Shown: positions 50,354 to 61,874 of the stretch, piece after piece
How positions within the stretch are numbered: position 1 is the first letter of the stretch
Layout: the number at the start of each line of letters is the position of its first letter
Origin: Centroberyx gerrardi
Taxonomy: Eukaryota > Chordata > Actinopteri > Beryciformes > Berycidae
Length of the DNA: 64,000 nucleotides
Assembly: GCF_048128805.1 (NCBI RefSeq)
Contig: NC_135999.1
Span: forward strand, 25,629,659 to 25,693,658
Direction of reading: 5' to 3'
Made by a program: the position numbers and the translations under genes
Notes under the pieces: generated by a model
Told to the model about the DNA's origin: nothing
Database searches by the model: none
Seen by the model: the letters and a program-made list of their open reading frames with translations, nothing else

Positions 50354-53300
50354 ATGGCCTGTGGTTTGCTGAGTCGCCGTGTGGCCTCTTCCCTCAGACC
50401 CTGCCTCGGACTGACTGCCACAGGTCAGAGATTGCAGATAATAGTGATTCAACCCAATTATTTCTCCCTCAAATGAATATACTGTATTTTCTCTCTGTGT
50501 TTTTAGTTTCTTTTTAACAGAGCACATTTTGTGATCAGCTTTGGTCACAAACACAAACACCACTTCCCCTTGAAAAAAGAATGGAGCCCTTCTCCTAATT
50601 GTTTGAAACTCGTTTTTAAGCTTGAATGTAAAGACATTTCGACAGGAAATTAGACAGTCAGGTTTTATATTTTGGTTAACGTTTCGCTTCAGATCAGCAG
50701 TTCAGTTTAGCAATGTCTTTATTGTATTTCACATTGACCAATAATTCCTTATTCTCTCTCATACCTGCATAGTTAATAGGAATGGAGTTGCATCTAGGCT
50801 ACTACAATGCCCACAGCATGTCACTGTGATTTGCTGCCCGGGTTTTATCCAAAGTGGATCGGCCCCCTTTGACTGTGTTGATGAAGTCAGGAAGGGTCAC
50901 AAGACGAGTTTAGCAGGGAGAGCAAAGGTTTACATAAATGATCAGCACAATCTGTTTTTGTTCCCTGTTTTGTCCGGTTTTGGTGATCTATCTTCACTGT
51001 AAATGACAAAACAGGTCAAAGGCATAATTCCAGTTAGAGATGGAGTGGATTTATGCATACTTGCACACCACAACTTACACATTGACTTACACAAACTGAC
51101 AAATGTATTTTTAGGGGTTCACTACATATTCATTAAACCCTATTGTTATTGCTCAAAATTATTTATTTTTTTTCTCCACTATTTGGCTGAATAACTTGGA
51201 ATTGCTGAATAATATATTGGTAACTTTTTTTCTAATCTGGCGAACAGATAGTCCTGGTCACTCGCTACTTGGACTCAAATAATGGTACTGATTGGCCCAT
51301 AGGGGGCGCTATAGTACGCCCTCAAAGTCTAAGGCTCAACCCCGCCACGCTATTAATCATAGAGATGTGAAACTCGGTACAGATATGTCCCACTGAGAAT
51401 AACTACAGTGTTTGAAATATTCAACAACATTTTGAATGTTTACAGATCTATTCCTACATATTATAAACTGTACATAATACTCCATTTAAAAACTTACCGG
51501 TTAGGGGTTTTGATTCCCACAAGGGCAACGCATGCTAACAATGTATGCATTCATGATACTGCAACGCATCTTAGATGAAACTGTTCACCATGTGTTAAGC
51601 TACAGATGGTAGGCTATTTAAAATAAGAATCTTTAGATAGGTGCTTTAGATAAAAGTGTGTGTGTTTCTCAGCAGGATATCGTCAGGTCAGCCAGACTGC
51701 AGCCAACATTGTTGAGGAAGCTGAGTTTGATGGTCCTTGCATGAAGACAGAGGTTCCAGGCCCCATATCCAGGGTAAGGCAAGGTGGACACATTTCACCT
51801 CCAAAGGTACTTGTGTACTTGTACAATCTTGCAGCTCTTCCAAGGTGCATGAACCAAAAAAACAGAAGTAACAAAACAATCAGCCACTCTTGGACTTTTC
51901 ATTCCTTACAATAGTTATACTTGCACATCGTGATGGCTCAAGTGCAAGAGGACGTCACATACAGTGTGAAGGGACAGTGCAAGAGTTAATAAACACAGCA
52001 GACTATATATGTATCATTCAACTATTGAACCATTAACCAGTTATGCGATACAAACTGATGATGTCTAGTAAAGAAGTATCTTGCCCCTTTGAGAAAAGTA
52101 AACTTTGCACCGTTGAATAAAAACAGATCAATTTGGTCACTACTGTAACTAAACCCATAACACTGTTACAGCTTCAGCCACCTGTTCACTGTAGTGAATG
52201 TTTGTCTATTACTGAGAGTATTAACAATGACCTCGCCAAAGCTTTCTGTGAAGCCAATCATTGACACGTACGAAGAACACTGTCATCACTGAGGACAGGG
52301 CCAAGCAGAGCATTAACCAGTCAGAGGCAACTCTGTATGTCAAGCTGCTTGGATGCACCGGTGTCACCAAGACAAACTCTGGTACGTTTGTTCTACCTGC
52401 CGAATGAAGTGACTTATTCTTTCTTTTACAGAGTCTGTCAAAGCAGCTGGAAAAGGTCCAGGTGAGAATCTGCATCTGTCACCGTCTTACAAAATAACTT
52501 CATTCACTTTGTCTTTGGTGCATTGTGGTAAGGAGGATAGAAAGAAAGAAAGGACAGAATAGGAATGAAGACACATCACACATATCAGGACAGACCAGCA
52601 GAATAGTAGCTGCACTCTGAGGATGTATGCACAGGATTAGCCCCAAGGAGAAGCAACACGGCGCTGAGACTAGACGTGAGCATGTGCATATTTACAACCT
52701 CCAACTAGATGGAACTCAGTAGAGCGCATACCTCCACCAACACTAAGCAATTGTCAAGATATGCCAGTTCCACATGTCGGAAGTTAATAATTTCTTCCAT
52801 GCCCCATTACCCACTTGTTTCACATTAGTCAATTTTGGAAAAATTAACAGGGCGGTTATGTCTAAACTGGAAATGAACTCTCCAGTGCCCTGATGTTTTT
52901 TGATTGGGACAATAATGGAGGGTTTGCCTCTTCTTCTGTCTGCTGATTGGCCACAAAATCTGATGGTGTTATGTGAATCCGTTTGTACTTTAAATACCTT
53001 TTTGTGAGAAGCCACGCCCCCCTTTGGACAATTGGTATGACAAGTTAATCAGTTCCTCCTTGGCCCATGACCAAGCTTTCCACAAAGTTTTGTGCAAACC
53101 CATTGATAACTTTTTGAGATATCCTGCTAAGACAAACAAACAAACAGACAAACAGAAAAACAACATAAACCCTTTCCAACTCCGTTAGTGTAGGTAATAT
53201 TGGAGAACCCCCTGAGCACCTGAAAAGCACTAGCACACTTTAAATATTGGATATCGGCCAGTCAGCATGGACCAAGATGCGTGTGGAATGTTTCTAGCTA

Positions 53301-53726
53301 GGTGTACTTAATAAAGTGGCCACTGAGTGTATGTTTTAATGTAATTTAATACATTGATGCATCAAGACTTAATCGATATAACAACGTGGCGATCAATAAT
53401 CGATATAGTGATATTTTAGGACATTCCTACTACAAACGAATACATCAAAATAGCACAAGTATAATTTTGAAGACATGGAAGTTGAAGTTTTACATTTGTG
53501 TCTTAAAACCTTTGCATTATGCGCCATTTATGATTTATTAAATATCATTCAATCGAATGAACGATAACATTAGTTGTCTCTCTCTTGATTTTTTATTTTG
53601 TTCACAGAATGTGATCCAGGTGAATTTCTTCTGTGACTATGAGGAGAGCAGAGGAAACTACCTGGTGGACGTAGATGGGAACCGCATGCTGGATGTCTAT
53701 ACTCAGATCGCCTCCATCCCCATAGG

Positions 53727-53764
<38 letters not shown>

Positions 53765-56700
53765 GCTATCTATCTATCTGCAAGATATAAACTTCATGGC
53801 TGAATTCTTTTGTTTTCAGGATACAACCACCCAGCACTTACCAAAGTCATGGCAGACCCAAGCAATCTGGTAAACAGACTTATTGTTAATGTATTGTTAA
53901 TTATTGTTAATGCAGACTTGCCATGGCTGTAATGTGATGTTTGGTTTGGCCACAGGGTACGTTTGTGAACAGACCAGCTCTCGGGATGCTTCCACCCGGC
54001 AAATTTCCTGAGAAGTTGTTTGACGGCTTAATGTCAGTAAGTTTGATGTAACCATACCTTCTAAATGCCTAAAATGGGACTCACGGTCATCATGGGCACA
54101 ACGGTGATGCAACTAGGTAGGGTTATCACTATAGTGGGGTTATTCCTAAATGGGACAACAGTTTTCATTGGACACTAACCACTTTAACAGAGTAGGAAAA
54201 ACTCTGAGTAGTAGTAGTAGTAGGACCCACATCCTTTCAGTTTGGTCAGTGCAATTCCCTATGTCTATAAATTATTAATTCCCACTACACTACCAAAATG
54301 AAATGGCCAAATAAATGCTTACAACTCATTTGTCCATGTCTTCTACTGTCCTCCAGGTGGCGCCCAAGGGATTCAGCCGAGTGCAAACCATGGCCTGCGG
54401 CTCCTGCGCCAATGAGAATGCGTATAAATCCATCTTCATCTGGTACAGAGTAAGTGATGGATAAAGCAGACAGTTACTTCTAGACACTCTTTGTTATCAC
54501 ATGGAGGCGTTGCCTTGTCAGATATGTAGCGTTTCCCTGTAGAACACAACAGATCAGTACTTCTGGATATCAGATGTAAATACATGTAGGTGAGACACGA
54601 AAGAAACCTGCTTTTAGATATTGGTTGTTATTTCATGATGGTGAACAACCATCAAATTTATAATATTTTCCCTATAGAACAAAGTAGAAAGCTAAAGAAA
54701 AAAAAAGAATGGATAAATTAAAGCTGCAAAAGGTTGGTTATGTGGCTAAAAAAATCCAGGTCCACGCACTTGCAAACCTACATGATAGGTTTGCAAGTAA
54801 AAACTATGAAATGTCTGGCTTGAAATAGAAATCTACTTCTAGACAGTATTTGTTATTACATGGTGTAATGTTAGTTCATGTGATGTTTTCCCTACAGAAC
54901 AAGCAGAGAGGAACCAGTCAGCCAACCCCAGAGGAGGAGAGAACCAGTGTGATCAATCAGGTAGGTGAAGGCTCACGACCCAAGGCACTAACAATGTAGG
55001 GTTAGGGGTTCGATTCCCACTAGTGGAACAGGATATAATGGATGAATGAATTCTTTATTTTTGTGTCATGCCACACTGGTGGCCCTTCCTCCATGGGATT
55101 ACGTGACACTGTTATGAATTAACACTGAAACTTCCAGTTACACTCCACAAAAATAAAATAAAAATGGACCAAAAATACAGTCAAACATGCCAACCCTCCA
55201 CATTCATACTCACACATACATATATACACATATAATGTATGTATATATAAACATACACATATCTACATGTAGTCAAACATGTATACACAAAATATTTATA
55301 TCTACTACAGTACTGTGCAAAAGTCTTAAGAAACTTTTCATTTCATTATTTTTGAAAGCATCTTCGCTTTATGGATTTTTTTTTACATGTGCCTAAGGCC
55401 CTGACACACCAAACCGACGTCAAAGAACCAGCGGCGACGAAGACCGACTGTTGCGTCGCCTCACGTCGCCTGCGTCTGGTCCAAAATGTTGCACTTGAAC
55501 ACACCGCAAAGACTACAGCCGACGGCCGACTAGCACGTACGTTCTGCGCCTGCGTGAGGAGAAATAACTCTCCATACCAGCAGGTGGTGGTAGTCTGTAT
55601 TCGTCATTCAAAAAGGGAAACTGGAAGACCTAGGACTGCAGATATACAAACCGTAAACAAAGCAGCGTTTGCTTACCATTTTCACACCACTCTCGCTCAT
55701 CACAGACGGTTTCGCTACTTCTAATCGAGAATATGTCTAATATGTCTAATGGAGAAGAGCCTTCTGTGTGTGCCGTCTTGACTTCATTGTTTGCTTTTGC
55801 TTTCGTCACTTCCGCTTCTCTTCTCGTGCCAATCAGAGTGATCTCTCTCACCGACGGCTCCGCCGCCGATTCAACATGCTCAATCGGCCGAAAAGACGCC
55901 GACAGGGTCCGACTAGTGCCGACGGTGCGGGACACACCGCAAAAACTAGGGACACCGACGCTTACCGACGGCCCGACATTGTGTCAGGGCCTTTAAGACG
56001 TTTGCACAGTACTGTATACATTCATCAAATTATATATAGTCATACAAAAGACAACAGCAAACAGCAAACATTACTCCTTTTGTAAACACAATACGCGTTT
56101 CCTCATTTCCTAGACTGCCTCCAGATATTTAATGTTCAAACAACCAGCTAAAAGGTCCCATATCATGTAAAACAGGATTTCCCTTGCCTCTTTGATTATA
56201 AAGGAGTTGGATGTGCTATCTAAACATGGTGAAAGTATCAAAACACACGGTCGCCAACTAAATCCACACAATCCATATTAGAAAAGCGAGCCTCTAAACG
56301 AGCCGTTTGGACTTCTGTAACTTTGTGGCGTCACAAAGGTTCGCTCATTATCATTTTTGTAAGAAATAATAGTTTAACAAAGTTTTTTTTTCAAAGCGCT
56401 TGAGCGGTTGTCATTGTTTATTACCGGAGAGTTTTCCCTGCCTCTCGCTGTCTGCAGCTGCCGGGCCGCAGTGTCTCACGTTCCACTCTTGAAACGGTTA
56501 GCCAATCAGAACAGACGCTTAAAGACACAGCAACAGAAACGGCCTGTTCTTGGTAAGGCTCAGAGAGATGCTGGAAAATGAACGTGTAAAAATGGATTGA
56601 GAGTGTTTTTGGTACATGACACCACACAAACTGCTTTGAATGGACCTCAAGACATAGAATAAAACACTGGAAAGTGTAGAATATGGGACCTTTAAAATTT

Positions 56701-59700
56701 CAAAGACCTCCTATATATAAATGATGTACCTTTCTATTCACCTTGCTAAACAAAATATTCTAAGGACAAAACCATCCACCAAATGTCTTATTTACATGTT
56801 ACAATGCCCGCATATTAGGAAATTTCTCTATTGGCTTTCCCCAGGCGCTGTGAATCTTCCTGCACACACACAGATCCAGTTTTACTCATACACTTTTCCA
56901 ATGAAGATCTACATTTAAAGGAACATTGCTGTCTGGAAGCATATATTGCATTGCATATAGGAAACGTCACTCTTTTGTGTTGTATTCTCTCTCGAGGTCC
57001 CCGGATGTCCCGACCTGACTCTGCTGTCCTTCATGGGAGGCTTTCATGGAAGAACTTTGGGTACGACACACAACCCAACGTGGGCTTATTCACGATCGCT
57101 ACTCAACATATTCATAAAACTTATGTGAGGCAGAACGCTGTGCTGGCACGCCGTTATGTTGTGATGGGATTGTATGAAGTTAGCCTTAGACGACACACAC
57201 ACGTTCAGACCTCATATCTTAAAATTGTGTTTATTCTCTCTTGTTTTTATCTGTATTTATCTCCCTTGTTGTCCTTTTAAAGTGCTTTGTGACTATATTA
57301 AACCCATGTGCCTAGGAATCAATACATTATGAGGACTAAAAACTAAGGTTCAGCCGATATGGGTTTTTGAAAAATTGATTGAAGCTGCCGATATCTGAAA
57401 TTTTGTGCTGGTATTCTATTCTACATGTAAATTTCACCATTTTCATGCCAAAAAAAATCCCAAAAATTACAAGTATTCAGTGTTTCCTCCAAAGTATTAC
57501 TCATCAGGGTGGAAAAGTTCTCTGAAGCAGCATTTAGACCATCATGGGAAACTCTCAATTGAAACCCAGACTAATAAATACAGACTGTCACTCCTGAAGC
57601 TGGTTAAATACAAATCCTCACTTCCATCATATCGTCAGTGGGCAACATTAACATATTTATTTAAACCGATATATGTTGTTCTAACCCCCTCTAAAAATAC
57701 AACTGTTTGTTTCACATAATCATAATAATCATGTATAACCTGTTTTGCAGGTTGCTTGGCCACCACCCACACCAAGGCCATCCAGAAGCTGGATGTGCCG
57801 TCATTTGACTGGCCCATCGCTCCCTACCCCAAACTGAAATACCCGCTGGACCAGTTTGAGAGGGAGAACGCACAGGAGGAAGCCCGCTGTCTGGAGGAGG
57901 TCAGGGGCTTTCACATCGTTTCCCCTCGTTTATCTTCACATCCTCCTCTGATGAACTGCTTGTTCCCATCGACCATCTATACATTTATTATTCAGCTCAT
58001 TTTCACACCTCCCCTCCTATCTGATTCTTTTATAAAGTTCTGGAGTTTATTCTCTTCGGCATCATCCATCTCCATCCTCTTCCACCCTTTTACCTTTCCA
58101 TCTGTCTCTCATACAGTATTTCAGTATTTCATTTCAGCCCCCTCTCTCCTGTCTAGGCTTGAGAAATAGAAACCTGCACAATACCATTTTTTGAGATTCT
58201 ATATTGATTTCACTGCATCTAAATGTATCAAAAAGGTTTAAAATACTGGCTTGTTAAAATGGGATCTCATGGTTTCTAGATGTAAACATCATTTTACTGT
58301 GTATAGTGTGGTTCTATTTAGAAAATGAATAAATGGCAGAAAATAATTTACTCTATTGAATAATGAAATGAGCTTTCACACAAAGTTATAGTGTCTGAAC
58401 CAGTAACGGTAAGGGAGAATGTTTGCAGCCCAACTCGGCTGCTAAGTCCTGGGATTCATTCTCTCCTCTATCATCCATCATCTCTCATCCGTCTGAATTC
58501 CCTCCTCTCTGTTTTAGGTTGAGGATCTGATAGAGAAGTGGGGGAAGAAGGGCAGGCCGGTGGCAGGGATTGTAATTGAGCCGATCCAGGCGGAGGGCGG
58601 AGATAACCACGCCTCCTTCGACTTCTTCAGGAAGCTGAGGGGCATCGCCAAGAAGGTACAGGATGGATCCGAATGACTTTAGATACTATATCTGTGAAGT
58701 TTGTCAGTGTCTGTAAGATATCTCAAGATATTGAGGATCCAGTGAATAAGTGTTTTCTGTTTCCAACAAGAACTTAAAGTAATAATCCACAAACGTTTTC
58801 ATATATAAATATAAATGTCCCTTTTGCTCTTCGCTATCGTCGATTGATACCATACAATAGTGTTTCAAACTATAGCCAGTTCATGAAAGCTTTTACATTT
58901 GCTGTTCTAAACACCTATGAAGTCCCTCTTTCCCAGGAAAAATCCTCTGCTGCACAGGGAGTGATGTGTTTTATGTATACAGAAGCAACAACAGTTTTTT
59001 TTTTATATAGCTAAATATAAGAAAGTAGAAGAAATATAAAAAAGTGTCTATTATTACAGTATGTTGGACCAGTGCCTACACTGAGGGCAAACACCAAAGC
59101 AATGACAACTAATGACCAAAGGTGTCGCCAAAATCAAGTACAACATCTTGCGGATTATCACTTCACCTATCCTTTAAAAAGTACCATAATGTGATTCTAT
59201 TTTTTTTTCAAATAGTGGACATCTCATAGAACAAACTTTTCAAATAGACTTATCCCTTAAGAACAAACTAAAAGGCCAATAATTGCTGAGTCAAAATTGG
59301 AATTAGTGCAGTGAGTGCTTTATAGAGCAGTATATAGTGTTACAGTATATAGTGTTACTATATACTGTATAACTATATAGTATAACTATTCTATGCATGG
59401 TTTCACTGTTCACATTTTCCCTGTTTTGGGCAGCATGGCTCTGCATTCCTAGTGGACGAGGTGCAGACAGGGGGCGGGTCTACAGGGAAGTTCTGGGCTC
59501 ATCAGCACTGGGGATTGGACGATCCAGCTGACATGGTCTCCTTCAGTAAGAAGATGCTGACGGGAGGCTACTTCTACAAAGACGACTTCCAGGCAGACAA
59601 GGTAGAACGCTCATCCGTCGTGCAACATCAGAAACAGACAAATTTACAATTAAATAGTCCCCCTCTGTAGCATCATAGCAAAACATGCAAATCAATCAAG

Positions 59701-61129
59701 TTTGATGACTTTTCATTATACCACGGAGGTGATGATGCTGCTGCTCATGATTTTGGTTCAAACTCAAAATAAAAGTTACATTTGTATAATAACAATAGGC
59801 CTTTACAAATTCCACAAAACTCAAATTAAATGGCACTAAACTATAACCAAAGAAAATAAAAACAATATGGTTAAGAACTGTGTCTGATTGGAATTTTCCG
59901 CTGTCCCCTGACACACCTGATTGTGTCAAATTAATTGTTTGGGAGTCGTACGCCAGGTGCATTAAAAACAAAAACACAAGCTGGCACTATAATTACAATG
60001 TCTATTAATAGAAAACAAAACAACAGGAAAACTGCCTCTAACAACTACTCCTTTTCCCCAGCTACTGTATGCCCCTGTATAACATGGTTTCTTCCGGCAT
60101 GTTCTTCTCCTTAGCCCTTCAGGATCTTCAACACGTGGCTCGGGGACCACACCAAGAACATGTTCCTGACGGAGGTGATCAAGGTGATCAGGACCGAGAA
60201 CCTTCTGGAAGAGGTGAAGAAGTCTGGCAAGGTGATGCTGCAGGGTCTCTACGACCTCCAGGTGAGACATTTTCTGGTCTGCAGTTCTCTAATGCAAAGC
60301 CGTGAGTGGCGTTGTCTAACACGGATAGACTGATTTAACTAAAATAGTGTTTTTTCGATTGTATAAGTACAGTTTTGAGCTTGAGTACAGCAACATCAGG
60401 GACTGAAGCAACACAATCTTCTCTTATGCTCTTATTCAAGGCGAAGTACCCGCACCTCCTCAGCAGAGCCAGAGGGATCGGGACTTTCTGTGCTGTCGAT
60501 GTGAGGGATGAAGCCACTCGCAACGACCTCATCCTTAAGGCCCGGAACAAGGGTAAGGCATTTAACATGATCTTTTTTTTTTTTTTTTTCATTTAACCAG
60601 GTAAGTCCTATTGAGATTAAAAGTCTTTTTTTTTCCAAGGGAGACCTGTCCTAGACTGCAGCAGTACAGGAAGTTACAGACAGGACAGCACATAACAACA
60701 ACAAAAAAAGATAAAATAGAACAGTATAGCATAAAATACAATAAAGTAGCAAACAGAGAAGAGAGAAAACGAGAAAGAGGGAAGGCAAGACGGGGGTGGT
60801 GGAGTGCAATTAAAAAGCATGGGCAATATTTTACTAAAAGCATTGACAATTAGCAATAAATCTACCAATAATCTTCCCTAGATCTGACAATTTCTTAAAA
60901 CCTTTCTTCCTAAGCTTTGGGGACAGAGCAACAATATTAACATACGATATACAGTATATACAGTTAACTAGGTGTTAGTATGCCAATGCTGTTTGTCGTC
61001 CTCTCAGGTGTGGTTCTGGGAGGCTGTGGAAATCAGTCCATCAGATTTCGTCCTGCTCTGGTGTTCAAAGAGCGACACGCACACCTCTTCCTGGACATCT
61101 TCAACGATGCCATCGCTGAGCTCAAATAG
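50354..61129 (+). CDS. abat: 4-aminobutyrate aminotransferase, mitochondrial (GABA transaminase)
   Basis: PLP enzyme of the mitochondrial matrix; transfers the amino group of GABA to 2-oxoglutarate, giving succinic semialdehyde and glutamate. Fifteen coding exons: 50354-50423, 51676-51773, 52432-52461, 53608-53725, 53820-53869, 53956-54036, 54357-54449, 54898-54960, 56997-57060, 57751-57899, 58518-58655, 59434-59601, 60115-60261, 60441-60552 and 61008-61129. They sum to 500 codons plus TAG, the same length as human ABAT. A basic, Ser/Arg-rich N-terminus ([16 protein letters not shown]) is the import signal. MACGSC (Cys163, Cys166) supplies the iron-sulfur ligands seen in the mammalian dimer. 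[11 protein letters not shown] (Asp326, Gln329) contacts PLP, and SFSKKM carries the Schiff-base Lys357. The C-terminus is RFRPALVF...AELK. AATAAA at 61258-61263 is the likely poly(A) signal. The ATG chosen is the first in its exon and gives the family N-terminus. Confidence 0.97.
53265..53335 (+). mobile_element. DNA transposon end ('GGTGTACTTAATAAAGTGGCCACTGAGTGTA')
   Basis: taggtgtacttaataaagtg and gccactgagtgta match the widely dispersed vertebrate element end recognised by TACACTCAGTGGCCAC. Only one end is seen. In abat intron 3. Confidence 0.6.
53726..53819 (+). repeat. abat intron 4, made largely of an (ATCT)n microsatellite
   Basis: A 94-nt intron whose donor GTATCT is the first unit of a TATC/ATCT array running to about 53779 (one tagc interruption). 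It is followed by a short unique stretch and a ttttgttttcag acceptor. Exon phases on both sides (G|GA, Gly) confirm that the splice is needed for the reading frame. Confidence 0.9.
55396..55992. mobile_element. 597-bp PIF/Harbinger-like non-autonomous element
   Basis: The ends aggccctgacacacc and attgtgtcagggcct are inverted. The flanking cta/tta fits a 3-bp TWA target. The interior is CpG-rich with many ccgacg/cgtcgg motifs and a repeated acaccgcaaa block, unlike the A+T-rich host intron (abat intron 8). The open frames of 87-117 codons inside it have no transposase motifs. Confidence 0.8.
56149..56695. mobile_element. MITE 'TAAAGGTCCCATAT...' family
   Basis: The left end ctaaaaggtcccatatcatg and right end gaatatgggacctttaa are inverted; TTAA on the right and CTAA on the left. 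547 bp in abat intron 8, next to the Harbinger-like element. It ends about 300 bp before exon 9. Confidence 0.8.
57345..57420. mobile_element. DNA transposon end fragment ('GGTTCAGCCGATATGGG')
   Basis: aggttcagccgatatgggtt and gccgatatctgaaatttt resemble the ends of a common fish hAT-like repeat. Only one end can be seen, in abat intron 9. Confidence 0.45.
58774..59178. mobile_element. TTAA-flanked MITE in abat intron 11
   Basis: The left end ttaaagtaataatccacaa and right end cttgcggattatcacttcac followed by ctatccttta are imperfect inverted repeats with an indel. TTAA at both edges. Confidence 0.6.
60590..60700 (-). mobile_element. Retroposon tail fragment in abat intron 14
   Basis: tttaaccaggtaagtcctattgagattaaaa and ccaagggagacctg are a dispersed teleost tail also present at about 19655-19700. 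It follows a poly(T) run at 60573-60589. Confidence 0.6.
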
Positions 61130-61257
61130 AGAGAGCCGGTCCACAGGTTCCACATTAATGCTGAGCTTCACCGGATGAAGCACCTGCTTATGTGAAGCTG
61201 TGCACAACTGCCTGTTTTGTCTGTATTGTTTGCATTTGATCAGTCGTCAAACATGTC

Positions 61258-61263
61258 AATAAA
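61258..61263 (+). terminator. abat: abat polyadenylation signal
   Basis: AATAAA 129 nt after the abat stop codon, followed by a GT-rich stretch (gtggtgtt), as expected for a cleavage/polyadenylation site. Confidence 0.75.
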
Positions 61264-61311
61264 GTGGTGTTAGGGCTGAAAAAGACAACATGGAATCTAC
61301 ATCATGTAATA

Positions 61312-61317
61312 TTTATT
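61312..61317 (-). terminator. tmem186: Candidate tmem186 polyadenylation signal
   Basis: TTTATT on the + strand (AATAAA on the - strand), 558 nt after the tmem186 stop codon and only about 50 bp from the abat signal. This would make the two convergent transcripts end almost at the same point. Chosen as the best hexamer; not proven. Confidence 0.45.
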
Positions 61318-61874
61318 TTGCTGCTTGTTTCCAACAAGTAACCTAATGGACAAGAATGGTTGTGTTCATATTCAGTATAAGGTCAAATAATGTAAAAAAG
61401 AAAAAGTACAGTTTTAAATAAAACCACAAAGTATTTTGATTTTTGTTGTCTGCACAAGATGACAGGGGATTTTAACTTTTTTCCACGCATTAAGTCACTA
61501 CCACAACAAAGTAATCTGAGTACTCCAACACATTACCCCCAACACGGATTACTGAGCATGTTGTTGTGCTCTGAAGGCCAGAGTCCTGATGAGGCCTGCA
61601 AAGGTTCATCCTTGCATTTCAATAACAAACTTGATTTACCAAACACTCATTAGCCAATCATTCACACCGGACACAGTCAGACTGCCAATAGCTAGAAATT
61701 GTAGATCACTGCATAATCTTTAACTCTGACACTGTTACGCTGTCATGGAGAACAGATCCCTCTATTTCTATAAGGGTATTCAGATCATAATATTCTGTAG
61801 TAATATGATTACAGTATTACAGTATCCATAAATTAAAATTAATATAATTTGATACACTTTTAACAAATCATACA

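Noticed and set aside
55371..56085. Open frames of 87-117 codons on both strands
   Set aside because: They fall in and around the CpG-rich Harbinger-like element and show no transposase motif.
56831..57280. 149-codon + strand frame overlapping abat exon 9
   Set aside because: Wrong frame relative to exon 9; the abat frame there gives the family sequence [19 protein letters not shown].
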